Origin: Macrotrachela quadricornifera
Taxonomy: Eukaryota > Rotifera > Eurotatoria > Philodinida > Philodinidae
Assembly (NCBI GenBank): GCA_022393335.1
Contig: JAJEKB010021317.1
Location: 302,067-366,066 of the forward strand
Length of the DNA: 64,000 bases
Reading direction: 5' to 3'
Shown one piece after another: positions 13,301 to 23,921 of the stretch. Each line of letters begins with the position of its first letter. Positions within the stretch are counted from its first letter, which is position 1. The position numbers and the translations under genes are program-made. The notes beneath the pieces were generated by a model. That model worked only from the letters and a program-made list of their open reading frames with translations. It was not told the DNA's origin and ran no database searches.

Positions 13301-16300
13301 TACAACATATCTCAAATTCAATCTTGGCACTCATGAAAGGATTGAACGATAGTTGATAGTTCGAAAAATACTGCCAAAGTTTTCATTCAAAAATGAGCAA
13401 TCATGAACAGTGTTTGACCAATATCTCTAGATCCATCTATTCAAATATAATATCTAAATAGCTCATTGTGCTTAGCATTTGATTTTCTATCTTTTAGTAT
13501 ATTATAGTGAAGGTTTCACTAAATATTCTCGTGAGATCTTAACAGTAAAATTACACTAACTGTTCACTAGCTCATATAAATGCACTAAAAAATTTTTGTA
13601 CATATGGAGAGCACTAATAGTCTATTCCATTCAGACAAATTCGGATTGCTACTTTCGAGAAAAGTGATAATATAAGAAAGATTTTTGTGAAAACAGAATA
13701 TTTTATAACTAAACCACCTTAGATTACTAGTCTTAAGAACATGAATGGGAATGGAGTTCTGAAAAAAAAACTCAAACTATTTGTCTTTGGTTTGCAGGGC
13801 CTGGACTATTTCAAGAATATCTTAACGAACCTGAACTAACAGCACAACGAGTCAAGCAGATAGATGGCATACGATACGTACGAACAGGAGATCTTCAAAA
13901 ATGGGATAAGAATCACAATTTGATTCAAATTAGTCGAGCTGACTATCAAATCAAGTTGCGCGGTGAACGACTCGAGCCAGCTGAGATCGAGGATGTGATT
14001 ATGAATGCTTCGTCTGACGTTCATGAATGTCTCGTTATGAAAGTTGAACATAACGAACAAGACTATTTAATTGCTTACCTTGCTTCAACTGTGCCCCAAA
14101 ATGAAGAGAAAAAGTTGACTAACACGATTGAAGAAGCTTGCTGTTCACTATTACCTCCTATCAAACGTCCTTCTATCTATCATATTTTGCATGAAAACAA
14201 GCTTCCACATAATCCAAATGGAAAAATAATTCGTAGTGCATTGCCACAACCAGTCTTTACAACTGCTGAGTCTTCGATTACAACAAAGCATTTCGATAAG
14301 ACTAGTTTACCAACCGAAAACGATGTTCAACAACTTTGGCAACAAGTCCTGGTTAATGCCGGAACAAAGAACAAAAATGATATACCTTTTGATGCAAATT
14401 GGTATCAGGTAGGTGGAGATTCTCTTGGCATAATGAAACTTGTCAGTGAATATCGTCGAAATTTTGGGCACTGGAAATACGAATTACCCACGACTCAATT
14501 GCTTCAGCAAGCAACTATTCGAGATCACACCAAAATCTTAAGTGACGCTCTAGGAGCCTATCAACAAGGCAATAATGAACAAACTACGCATTCGATACAA
14601 CTAAAAAGAACTGAAGCAATGGAAGGTATAGAAGTGATTTTATTTGTTCATGTATGCTGGAATAATTGTAGTCACTAACTAAATGCTGAAAATAGTACAC
14701 ACTGGATTGCAGAGAGCTTTTGAACTGTTTGATTAGTCATTATCTGACTATATCAGATAGTCTTTTCCTGAGAAATTTTTTTAGTTCTTGCCACTGGTGC
14801 ACAGAATCAGTTTAGAAATAGTACATATGTATAAAGGAAAAGATATAAGTAGATATGGAAAAGAGATCAAATCTTAGAGGAGAAAAACATGACGTTGTGA
14901 GGATACTTATCAAAAAACAACACCTAAACAAATACTGACCTTTTAAAAACATTTTCTTCTAGAGTTTTTCTCGAAGTATGCAAATTAAAACTTCAGATAA
15001 GATATTACGTACATGAACAATTATTTGCGACTAACAAACAAGTAGAAAGATTTGAAATGTTCCATCTTAATATATGCTATTTGTCAGTTGAAGACACTTG
15101 ATTATTTACATTTAAAACTTGATTAAATTATCAATCAATTTAGATCTTATAGGGGGTATAAGCAATTTTAAATGACTTTCCCACCGCAACCGGGCACAGA
15201 AAATTGTTAATTTTTATTGAGTAAAACGTCAAAGGATGTTACCTTGTCATCTACTTTACTTTTGTCACGAAATGCGTTGCTAAGACGTCTGTTGTGATTG
15301 TCATAATGTCTATCATGGTCTGTTGAAAGGTGTGAGAACAGATGATAAGTCCATATCTGTGCTTCTATATACTTAAACACTTGCTTTTATATAGTGTTTC
15401 ATAAAAGCTAACTGAATTTAGCTTTTCGTACAATTCAGCGAAGAACTAGCAACTCTATGTCTTTTGAAAAATGATTTTGATTCAAAGAATGATTCCTAAA
15501 ATTGAAAAAATCTGCTGAAGTTAGTATGTTGTTTGATTCACTCGAAAAAATACCTATATCAAAGATTTCACAATACTTATATTTAGTGAATAGTTCATTC
15601 GGAATAAGAGAATATACAGCATTATAGTATTTACAATTACCAGGCATTGATATTGATGCTCACTGTATGTATTTTAGGACCCATTAATGCATTCTGGATA
15701 CTTCTGTTAGATCTTATGAACGCTCCTCGCTTCCAATCAAAAGCCAAATGGGATCTACTCAATGTCGTTCTTGTATTTGCTGTGACGGAAAGCACGTAAG
15801 TTTATACCAATGTGTTTAGCTGTGGTCAAACTGCGGCGTAACCGCGACAAAAAAATCGCACTTGTAAGAGAAGACGTCCAGTCAATCTCATCATTTTCTA
15901 AATTAATTAATAATTAATAATTAATAATTAATAATTAATTCGATGTTTGTATTGATCATTTAGTACACCAAGCGTTGACTCATATTCTTCAGAAAAAAAT
16001 GAAGTATTTTTCTCATTGTAAAAAGTAAAAATGAGCTAGACTGCTTGCGACATCTCCTTTCCCAGGCAAGTAAAAAAATGTTGAAGACGACCGACATGAC
16101 TAGTCCGAAATGTCCATAATATGCGTCAGGTATAGTCTTAAATGTCTCTTCAACCCGTCCTGACTAGTCACGTTTTTCTAAAATGTCTTTCAAATACGTC
16201 AAGACTAGTCACCCTTTTCTTGTAATATAATTCAGATACGTCAAGACTGGTCTAGATCGTCCTTACACCTAGTCGTATGTGGTCGACTTTTTGTCGGACT

Positions 16301-19300
16301 ACTCCGGAGTAGTCAAGAAGTTTAAAGAAAGAAGCTGAAAAATAGATTCGAACTTATAACCTGTCCATCTTCACTACTGTGATGGCGTCATGACGGCATA
16401 TTCGGACGTTACTGCAGATGGACGTCCGACCGTGTAGTCTGTAGAGTAGAACAATAATAGTCTACTTGATATTTCATTCTATTGATCGAAGTAAAGGCAT
16501 TCTAACAAACCTTAAGTGTCCGAAAAATCCGTCATCCTCATAGTCTTTGATTACAATAGATGTATCAGAATCATGTCTGGACTAGTCTAGACTATGTACA
16601 GAATCTAACATGATTTATGCCTGTCTTCCTACCTTCTCCAAACTAGTCCACAAATAAGAGAATTAAAATCAGTAATAGAAAAGATGCGTACTTGTAAGCA
16701 TCTAATGCAAGCACTAAATATGAAGCGAGTATTATCTAAATAGAGTCATTAATACAATTTCAAGTCAACGTCATATTATGAGTACACTAGTAGAGAATTG
16801 CATAGTAGTACATGACCTAAACTTATCCATTTGTATAATTTATGAAAAGAAATCTGATCATATCGCATATATTTCTATGGTTCAAATCATGTATAAAAAT
16901 CATTAATATTACTACATTCTTATGTCCTATATGTACTTTTGTTACGCTGATGCATTGCGAATGATGAGTGTACGCATAGTCTAGGATGGAAGACATGACT
17001 CCCAGACTTTTCTGATTGTTTAGTGGTGGTTCTTTCTAAGACATGTAATAGCGACACCTAATTTAATATAAACTGATGAAAAAAAGTAAAATTTATGTAA
17101 GATTTTATCAGATTTCAATCGGATTTTTCTGCGCCAAAATCAAAATAATAATTGATTGAAATTTTTTCGAATCAACAATAATTTGATTTTTAATCAAAAA
17201 TAATTCTCAAAATCTATTATAATTTTAATTTTAATCGAAATTCTATTCGATTTATAGGGCTAGTTTTGATTAAAAAATAATTTCCTAAATTCAGTACAAT
17301 TTTGATTAAAATCACATATTTTTTGATTAAAATTAAAATTATACTAGACTTTGAGAATTATCTGTGATTAAAAATTAAATTATTGTTGATTTGAAGAAAT
17401 TTCAATCAATTATAATTTTGATTTTGGTGCAGAAAAAACCGATTGAAATCTGATAAAATCTTATATAAGCTTTCTTTTCTCCACTGGGAAGACTGTTTGT
17501 TGATTTCCTTCAGTCGTTCATTGTTATTGAATATACATAAAAATTGAAGAGAAACATTTATTTTTATAAAACAAGGTGAAACGATTGTTAAGAATATGTT
17601 TTCGACCTTTAAAAATAAAAAATATTGCGTATTTAATATGTACCTTTATTGATAATAATTCTTCTTTACAAATATAATACATTGGTGATAATATTTGCAA
17701 AGGAATTTCTTCATTACTATACATAAATGTAAATAATCTTTTATTGATGAAAATAAATAAAAATAGATGTTGTAAAGAGTAAATGATGGCATAAAAATCA
17801 TATCGAGATGTGTAGAAGTATGTCCAGAATTATTTGCTTCAACTGGTTAAACACCATATGTAAGTAATAGAAAGTTCACTTGTTCGAATCTAACCTACAT
17901 CTATATATTCATTTCATTTAGACTAGTCTCTGACGACAATTACACTAGTTCGACAAACGTAGTCTATGACTACGTGAGAGACGGCGGTATTGTTTGAACA
18001 TTGTTTTTTTTTGCCAGGAATATGTATATGACGGTCGTCAAGACGGTCTATTGTGTCTAGTCTTTATCTAAAAAAAGTCGTCGTCCTAGACTAGTCCCCC
18101 CTTACTGAATATCCACATACAAAAAGTGGGGACTAGTCTTGACGAGGTCGCTTTTGAGACTGTAACTAGACAAGACGGGAAGGCACGACTAGAAAAAAGA
18201 CGCATCTTTTGTCCCGTCTTTTGCTAACATGGGCTCCTTTTATACCCTCGTGCGTCAGTGCGAACTACGATGACTGCGTCGCAGTTCCGCGCAACTGCGG
18301 GCACTGCAACGCAGTTGTCAAAGAAGTGGTGACATGGGTAGTGTTCATTAAGTATCGAAAGCAAGATAAAGAGTAATTTCTGCAAACGTCCTTTACTACT
18401 GATTCTTTTATCGACATATTATTCCTTGACTAACTTCCAGAATTATTGACAGATAAAAAGAAATTTTTTTTCAGTAATTGCGAAGGAAGTTCTGAATATC
18501 CTTTTTAGTTTTCAGAGATCTGCTCCTCGGTATTTTTAAACTTACAGCCTCACTTCCTCATACTAATGTTAAAGAAGCTTTCCGGTATCTCCTGTGATTC
18601 GAAGTGATTTCGTAAGCAATTTCTTCCTATGAGCTTCTATTTTTTAAAATTTCTGAGAAATTTCAATATTTCAATTATAGATGATTCACACTAGTATAAG
18701 AAAAGCTTTAATAATTTCAAAAATTTACTTGATTTGTTTAAATATGAACATATTTCATCTAAGAACTCAAAGTTTTCCATAAAACCATCAATATTCAAGG
18801 TCTTGAACGGATAAAAATATGTGAACAATGTGTGTCGAATAGTTACAGAATGGAAATCTTGGAAAGTGTAAAGAAAAAAGTATGCCTTGAGCGAAGGAGT
18901 TAACTCTGATCTTCAAAAAATTTACAACTTCTTGCCTTAATTTTTTCTACTTGAGAAACATTTTTGTGATGATTTCAACTGAGATTTTTCTTTTAATGAA
19001 CGTTTAACATGACCATCTTTGACTATCAGAAATCTTTGTAGAATAATTTAAAATTTCTTTGTTTCATTTTCTCAGTGTTTCAATCCAACGTTTGCGTCGT
19101 GCACTTCATTTCGCAATTAAAAAGCACGAGACACTTCATACATCGGTCACTCATGATCCTGTCAGTAATGAATGGATTCAACGCATTGAACCACTTAATG
19201 ATGAAGGATTTTCCATTGTCATAGATCAACTTAGTGATTATCAATATAACATTGAAGATCTAGTTCAAAAAGAATATACTTTTGGTATTCACGATATGCC

Positions 19301-22300
19301 ACATGGACGAATCGTACGACTACACATTATTCACAAGTCAAATAAAAATGAGAGAAACGACGATGAGATACTACCTGGAGATATTATTATTATTAACATA
19401 CGACATGAAGGCATTGATGGTACCTCAATGCCTATTTTATTTGATACTCTTACGCAAGCTTACACCAACATAGAAGTGGTATCTGTGGATACAAATGCCA
19501 TTAGATATTTGGATTACATACTATATCAACAAAAAGTTGATCTTTCATCTAGCTTTGCTTATTGGGATAAACAGATGGCATCATTTAATTTTGCACGTCA
19601 TTTTCATCGGATACCTATCGATCGACCGTAAGTAGTGAAACCAGCATTTTTTATTTCAAGAATGTAGGCACTATTGTCTGTCTAAAGCTCACTGTATATG
19701 CACATGCTCATATACTAAAACTCGAATTATTACACTCTAAGTATGGACGATAGTTGAAGCTCGTCTTTCGATGTGAAAATAACTGGTTGAGAATAGAATT
19801 CATTCGATATCTCCAAAGAGAAGAATAATTTTTCAGTGTCTTTAATCGTTGTGCATAAAGTATGAGGACAGTTTTCATATTATGATAGAATCAATCTTGG
19901 CAATAATTGTCGAAAATACAAAGATCCAAACGGTTCCATTTAAAAGAATTTGGAAGACGCAGGATTTTGCACCTAAAATACTGTAGAAGTTCTTTGGATC
20001 TTGATATCAGGATTCTTAACTACATTTAGTCGAAAATAACTCACGAGTGAACGTAGTGAACTGTCCAAGAACTTTTAAATTTGATCTTTAGGCACTCAAT
20101 AAGTCTCACTGAGGCATAAGAAATCCTAGATGATTGAATCTTCTTAGATCTTCTGTCGTGAGTTCTATGCATTTTACAGAATGTCAACATAAAATACATT
20201 ATATGCTAAAGCATTTCAATCTAACATTTTATCCATAGTTAGATTCATTCACCAATAGAACATCCTAAAATTTTCAGCTCAAAAGAATGTCCTCTTCTCG
20301 AGATATTCCATTCCCAAAGATCGTTCATATATCTCAAAGAGTATTAGACTTTCTTGACTCATGGAAATTGAGTATTTTGAGAAGGGAACATTCTTTTGCG
20401 CTGAAAATTTCTGGATGTTCTACTGGTAAATGGATCTATCTGTGGGTAAAATGTTAGTTCGAAACAACCTGATTCATTATTCTAGTATATATTATATTTT
20501 ATGCTAAAATTCCTGTAAAATGCTTATAACTCAGAATAGAAGTCCTAAGAGGATTCAATCTTTTGGCATTTTTTATACCTCACTGAGACCGATCGAGTGC
20601 ACAAAGTTCACACTCAAAAGCTTTGTCCAATTGACAACATACCCTGGTCAGATAAAAATTTATTTTGTTCGAATTAGGTTTTTCTCTCAAAACAGCCATT
20701 ACTAGTTTGAGAGAATTGAATGTTCGGATTTCTTGAAGATATACTTCATGGCCTCAGCTTTTATTAGACGTCTGTCAAGCTTCAAACTCTAGTTAGAAAA
20801 GTTAAAAGTGATAGTCATCTTTTTCTTCTTTATCTAGGTACGTTCTTGGAGATGCAACGTGCACTTCTACTCACATTGTTTCGTTTCGTGTGGACAAATT
20901 TATTCTAGAAGCCATGATCAAATGTGCGGCTATAAACAATGTGACACTAGCAACTGTATGCGCTTCGTGTCATGTTGCATTTCTATTCGAACTAACTGAC
21001 GACTGGGATGTAGCTTATGAGGCAACAGTCGCGAATCGTCCACAGGAGCCAGAGGCTGCTGCTATTCTAGGCAATTTTTTTTATCTTCCTTTAATACGAG
21101 TTAATTTGGAAAACATTCCGGAGACAACATTTGTTACGTTATTACAAAATGTTCAATCACTTACAAATAACTCTTTGCTTCATGCACGAGCTCAATGGAG
21201 TCCTGCTGGGAATAATACATTGGAGCCAAGCGCAGATGGTACTAGCATTAACTATCCTATCACCAGTTTTCAATTTGAGCAATATCAGAAAAGTTTTGTA
21301 CTTGATACGTCATCTGAAGATGGTCCTGTGCTTGAATATGTACATAACGAACGAGATTTATTGTTAGCTGGTTTATGGGCACGCGCGGCAGGTCGCTCAT
21401 CCTTCTTTACGAAGGCATTCTATATGATTCCGGATATGCATTTAACGTTTGGGCTGTTTTTCTCAACTGCAAGCTACGATCGCTCAACTGCTGTAAGTCC
21501 AGCTTTTTTTTTCAATTTTAAACGAATGAATGACTTCAGATAAAATATTTATTATCTTTGACAAAGATAAGTTTGAAATAAAAGAGGATTTCAAACTTTT
21601 GATCTGCAGGTACTTTATACTGACAATTTGTCATTTTAGAGAATCGTATTTCTTCATATTGATCTTTACCTATAATATAAAAGGTGGTGATCACTCCATC
21701 CATCCGATCTTATATATTACTTGGTATAAAGCAACAAAGAATTGCTTATTTCAGTAGTTGACAACTTCTGAACTGATTCTCATCAAAAAACATTAGATAA
21801 AATAATTCTATCAAATTTGATAACTTTATTTTGTTTCGTGTGATTGACTAAACATAGAAAGAGATACTTCTAAACAGCCGTTCTCCACACTTTTTGCAGA
21901 AGGTTCTTCTAACAAGATTTATTTAATTAGTTGTTGGTCTTCAATGTTAAACAATGAAATCTTTAAAGAGACTAACTAATAGATCTCAATAAAAGCTAAG
22001 TTAGTCAAGCTACATCTTTTACAGTTCAGAAATAGAAAATCTAATTTTTTTGGAAAAAACGAACTTTCCGCCCAGGTTTCTTTTAGACGTCCGGTCTCGT
22101 CAGATCTATATACTTAGAGTATGAAAAGTTTAATGTGCTTTGGTACGTTGCATTCGAATCAATACAAGCTTCATTTTGGTTATAATATATGAGGAACTTT
22201 AACGTAATGTAGACGTTTTATAACCAGCTCAACTTTAGAGTAAACAATTTATTCACAAATTTACAGATGTTTTGAATAAGGGTGCAAAAGTTCAGCTCAG

Positions 22301-22785
22301 CTTTGAACGAAAGAGCTAAGCTGAACTCGTGCACCCCTAGTTCTGAAAGAAACCCTTACATCTATCAAGCAAAATGAACGTAGTACCACGTAAAGAAAGC
22401 TATCCTCTTCATTTTGGAAGGTGCGAAGCTCAAAAATATCTATAGTAAGTTTATAGATCTGACATGACAAAATTTATTGCTTAGAAACCTTTACAAAGTC
22501 TAAAATAATGAGCTTCAATTTAGACATTCCTAAAAATGAGCGACATACATACCGTATACATTAGTTTAAACAATTGAAAATATATTTCTTTTAGAAGACG
22601 AAACAAGCTGAATTCGTAGAAACTCTTTTGTAGAATTGTCTTATTTTATGTACTTGCAGGAGCGTTTATGCAATCAATTTCAAGACTTGATTCAACGTAT
22701 CTTCGTGAATGTCTCGCCCAATGATCGTCTTAAAAAACCATTGAGTGATTGGCTGCAACGTCCTGCATTAAATGCAGTTCACTAA
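4367..22785 (+). CDS. NRPS, single module A-T-C (adenylation, carrier, terminal condensation), 1121 aa, 8 exons
   Basis: Exons: 4367-4722, 5475-5950, 6004-6258, 13798-14625, 15678-15795, 19076-19627, 20838-21492, 22660-22785. All seven introns are GT-AG and the joined length is 3366 nt. Domain A (residues 1 to about 510): A3 motif TSGTTGKPK near 157-165, A5-like NLFGQSE, A7 RTGDL, A8 RGERLEPAEIE, and A10 NPNGK with the catalytic Lys near 505. Carrier domain: GGDS with the phosphopantetheine Ser near 571. Condensation domain (about 640-1121): RHEGIDG near 787-793 in place of HHxxxDG, keeping the catalytic second His and the DG. The A4 region reads TFIVHIIEL, so the Asp that normally contacts the substrate alpha-amine is Ile (about residue 202). 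No thioesterase is present. The product is unknown. The first part of the C domain (exon 5) is poorly conserved. Horizontal acquisition is likely for an animal NRPS. Convergent with the A-T-R gene. Confidence 0.9.
6583..7933. repeat. Large near-perfect palindrome, about 600-bp arms and 148-bp loop
   Basis: The left arm, about 6583-7183, and the right arm, about 7332-7933, are reverse complements over their full length with only scattered single-base differences; the spacer is about 7184-7331. It lies inside NRPS intron 3. The ends (ACTGTCCGTCCAAAAA and its complement) give no clear target duplication. Transcribed as part of the NRPS pre-mRNA it would form a very long hairpin. It could be a recent foldback transposon, a local inverted duplication or an assembly artefact. 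Confidence 0.85.
9699..10199. mobile_element. Foldback element (family F), copy 1
   Basis: The left arm starts near AGAGAACTTCCCCAAGTGTCA and the right arm ends GGTGACACTTACGGAGGTTCC. Internal blocks such as CTCATGGCATAGATAAGA and TCTTATCTATGCTATGAG pair with each other. Diverged copies of the same plan occur at 20060-20640 and 29959-30570, and a half copy at about 42590-42790. No coding capacity. Confidence 0.7.
11911..11990 (+). pseudogene. tRNA-Met-like relic or tRNA-derived SINE head
   Basis: An A-box-like TTAGATCAACTCG, an anticodon-loop-like TTCATAA and a B-box-like TGTTCGAATCT occur in tRNA order and spacing. The acceptor stem and the anticodon-stem pairing are poor, so a functional tRNA is unlikely. 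Confidence 0.35.
12104..12336. repeat. TCGA-rich inverted repeat (foldback MITE)
   Basis: About 90-bp arms at 12104-12194 and 12249-12336 are imperfect reverse complements; blocks include TTCAAATCGA, GTGACATTTTC and GATGGGTCGA. GATGGGCATCGAAA motifs recur outside the arms, so the full element may extend to about 12000-12385. It lies in NRPS intron 3. Confidence 0.7.
14626..15677 (+). other. NRPS intron 4
   Basis: A GTATAG donor and a TTTTAG acceptor join the linker after the carrier domain to the start of the condensation domain. Nothing recognisable lies within it; the ORF at 15435-15647 on the minus strand has no similarity. Confidence 0.7.
15904..15941. repeat. AT-only tandem repeat (AATTAAT unit)
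   Basis: About five copies of a seven-base AATTAAT unit. Simple repeat with no indication of function. Confidence 0.8.
17093..17467. mobile_element. AT-rich foldback MITE nested in the GACTAGTC element
   Basis: A left segment TGTAAGATTTTATCAGATTT pairs with the right segment AAATCTGATAAAATCTTATA, and pairing continues through the GCGCCAAAATCAAAAT / ATTTTGATTTTGGTGC blocks to the centre. Length is about 375 bp, with no coding capacity. Confidence 0.75.
17835..17905 (+). pseudogene. tRNA-like relic or SINE head
   Basis: TTGCTTCAACTGGTTAAACA resembles an A-box D-arm, and TTGTTCGAATCT a B box about 45 bases later. A similar TTCGAATCT sits on the minus strand near 16348. Stem pairing is weak; probably a decayed tRNA-derived SINE. 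Confidence 0.3.
19628..20837 (+). other. NRPS intron 6
   Basis: GTAAGT donor and ATCTAG acceptor; the split Pro codon restores the C-domain frame. It contains foldback family F copy 2; the rest is unremarkable. Confidence 0.85.
20060..20640. mobile_element. Foldback element (family F), copy 2
   Basis: Arms of about 230-290 bp: left blocks such as AAGTCTCACTGAGGCATAAG and TTTTCAGCTCAAAAGAATGT pair with right blocks CCTCACTGAGACC and ACATTCTTTTGCGCTGAAAA. The plan and several blocks (CACTGAGG, ATCTATCTGTGGGTAAAAT) are shared with the copy at 29959-30570. Confidence 0.65.
21493..22659 (+). other. NRPS intron 7
   Basis: GTAAGT donor and TTGCAG acceptor, phase 0. Near 22282-22346 a short hairpin pairs GGGTGCAAAAGTTCAGCTCA with TAAGCTGAACTCGTGCACCC. 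ORFs that run past the donor into this intron are not coding. Confidence 0.8.
22282..22346. repeat. Short GGGTGCA inverted repeat
   Basis: About 24-bp arms, GGGTGCAAAAGTTCAGCTCA and its partner ending GTGCACCCCTAG, separated by about 14 bases. A small MITE remnant is the simplest reading. Confidence 0.55.
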
Positions 22786-23921
22786 TTCCCAAGACTTTCA
22801 GAAACAAACTGATTAAAAACTAAGACTATTGTTCAAAGATCAAACTAAAATATATTATGTACTAATGCCTATTGCTCTACTAATCTTTCTAATATTTAGC
22901 ACTTTATTTTAGTAAAGAACATAAACTCGCATGAAACTAATTTTGATTTTGCTACATCTAATAAGTGTGATGAACATCAGTTCCTAGCTTTAGTCATCAT
23001 TAAAGATTCGATATCACTAATATATGCAACGAAGAGTTTCAATGAAAGGTATATCAGATTTGACACAGATTCTAGATATATATTCAGAAATAATCGAAGC
23101 TATTTGTCAATCCTGTCTATTTGCCATCGATCAACTTTTATTGATCTACGAGAAACGTCAAGTTCGTCTACTATGACCATCTTATGTGTTTTTTAACTAC
23201 TCGTCTGTTTATCATCATTGAGATTATTCTCTGACTAATCGATACTCTATTTCAAGTCTCTCTTTAATTACTTAATAGAAATTACTGTAATATGAGTATT
23301 TTTATTCTTCATCGAGTTTCATAGGTCTTTTTTCAATCTTTCTTCGAAAGAATTTTGTAATAGTAAAAATCTCTTTATATTACTTAGCTAAACGGTATCT
23401 CTATTTTTAATGTTTCACCTACAAGCAGTCAGTATTTAATGGGTTAAAAGCAATTAATTGCAGATTTGAACTGAACATCAACAACAAAGTTGTTACTTAT
23501 TTAGTCTGCATATCGTTTCTAGTAGAAGCTACCATTCTGAAAAGTTCGTTCAAAAGACAAATCGAATGAGTGTCTATCTATCTATCTATCTATCTATGGA
23601 CGAATCTGAACGAATAATTCGAAATGCGAGTCGAAGAAGAATAAAAAATAAGTGACTGGTGATGATCAAATATATTTGCTTTGATCAATATCTCCTGACT
23701 GTAAACTGTATTAGACAGAAGCCATAATGACTGTAGTTTTCACTCACTCAATTAGAATTAAATATATTTGAAAAAAGCGATCCAATTTCTAGTGACAACA
23801 TGTCAGATGATATGCTAATTTGATTATGATCGAAAGATAAATCTAAGAAATAATGGAATTTTTAATTAGTTAAATAATCTAGTTTTAGTTGTCTACGAGT
23901 TTTGACGTTGTATAAAGCTTC
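22786..23921. other. Intergenic gap between convergent NRPS and A-T-R genes
   Basis: Holds the 3' untranslated regions of both genes. No ORF with similarity. A (CTAT)n microsatellite of about seven units lies at 23569-23596. No canonical AATAAA was found close to either stop. Confidence 0.6.
23569..23596. repeat. CTAT microsatellite
   Basis: Roughly seven uninterrupted CTAT units. Simple repeat. Confidence 0.85.

Larger units (their letters stand above)
6259..13797 (+). other. NRPS intron 3 (7.5 kb), inflated by repeats
   Basis: Donor GTAAGC follows GCAG at 6258 and acceptor TTTGCAG precedes the continuation of the A domain at 13798; the split Gly codon and the VAG-GPGLF reading confirm the junction. 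It contains the 6583-7933 palindrome, the 9699-10199 foldback, the TCGA-rich inverted repeat at 12104-12336 and a tRNA-Met-like relic near 11911-11990. The remaining stretches (7934-9698, 10200-12103 and 12337-13797) hold no supported gene. Confidence 0.85.
16061..18233. mobile_element. GACTAGTC-rich nonautonomous element with nested insertions
   Basis: Begins CCCAGGCAAGTAAAA, and the reverse complement of its right end reads CCCATGTTAGCAAAA, a plausible inverted terminus. Both flanks (16090-16640 and 17920-18230) carry many copies of the palindrome GACTAGTC and its derivatives in both orientations, while the middle holds a separate AT-rich foldback (17093-17467). No transposase is visible. 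The exact ends are uncertain. Confidence 0.5.
15796..19075 (+). other. NRPS intron 5 (3.3 kb) with inserted elements
   Basis: Donor GTAAGT at 15796 and acceptor CTCAG at 19071-19075; the split Thr codon restores the frame into the VSIQRLRRAL segment of the C domain. It contains the AT-rich tandem repeat, the GACTAGTC-rich element and the nested foldback described separately. 18234-19075 shows only local CTGCG palindromes near 18265-18320. Confidence 0.85.
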
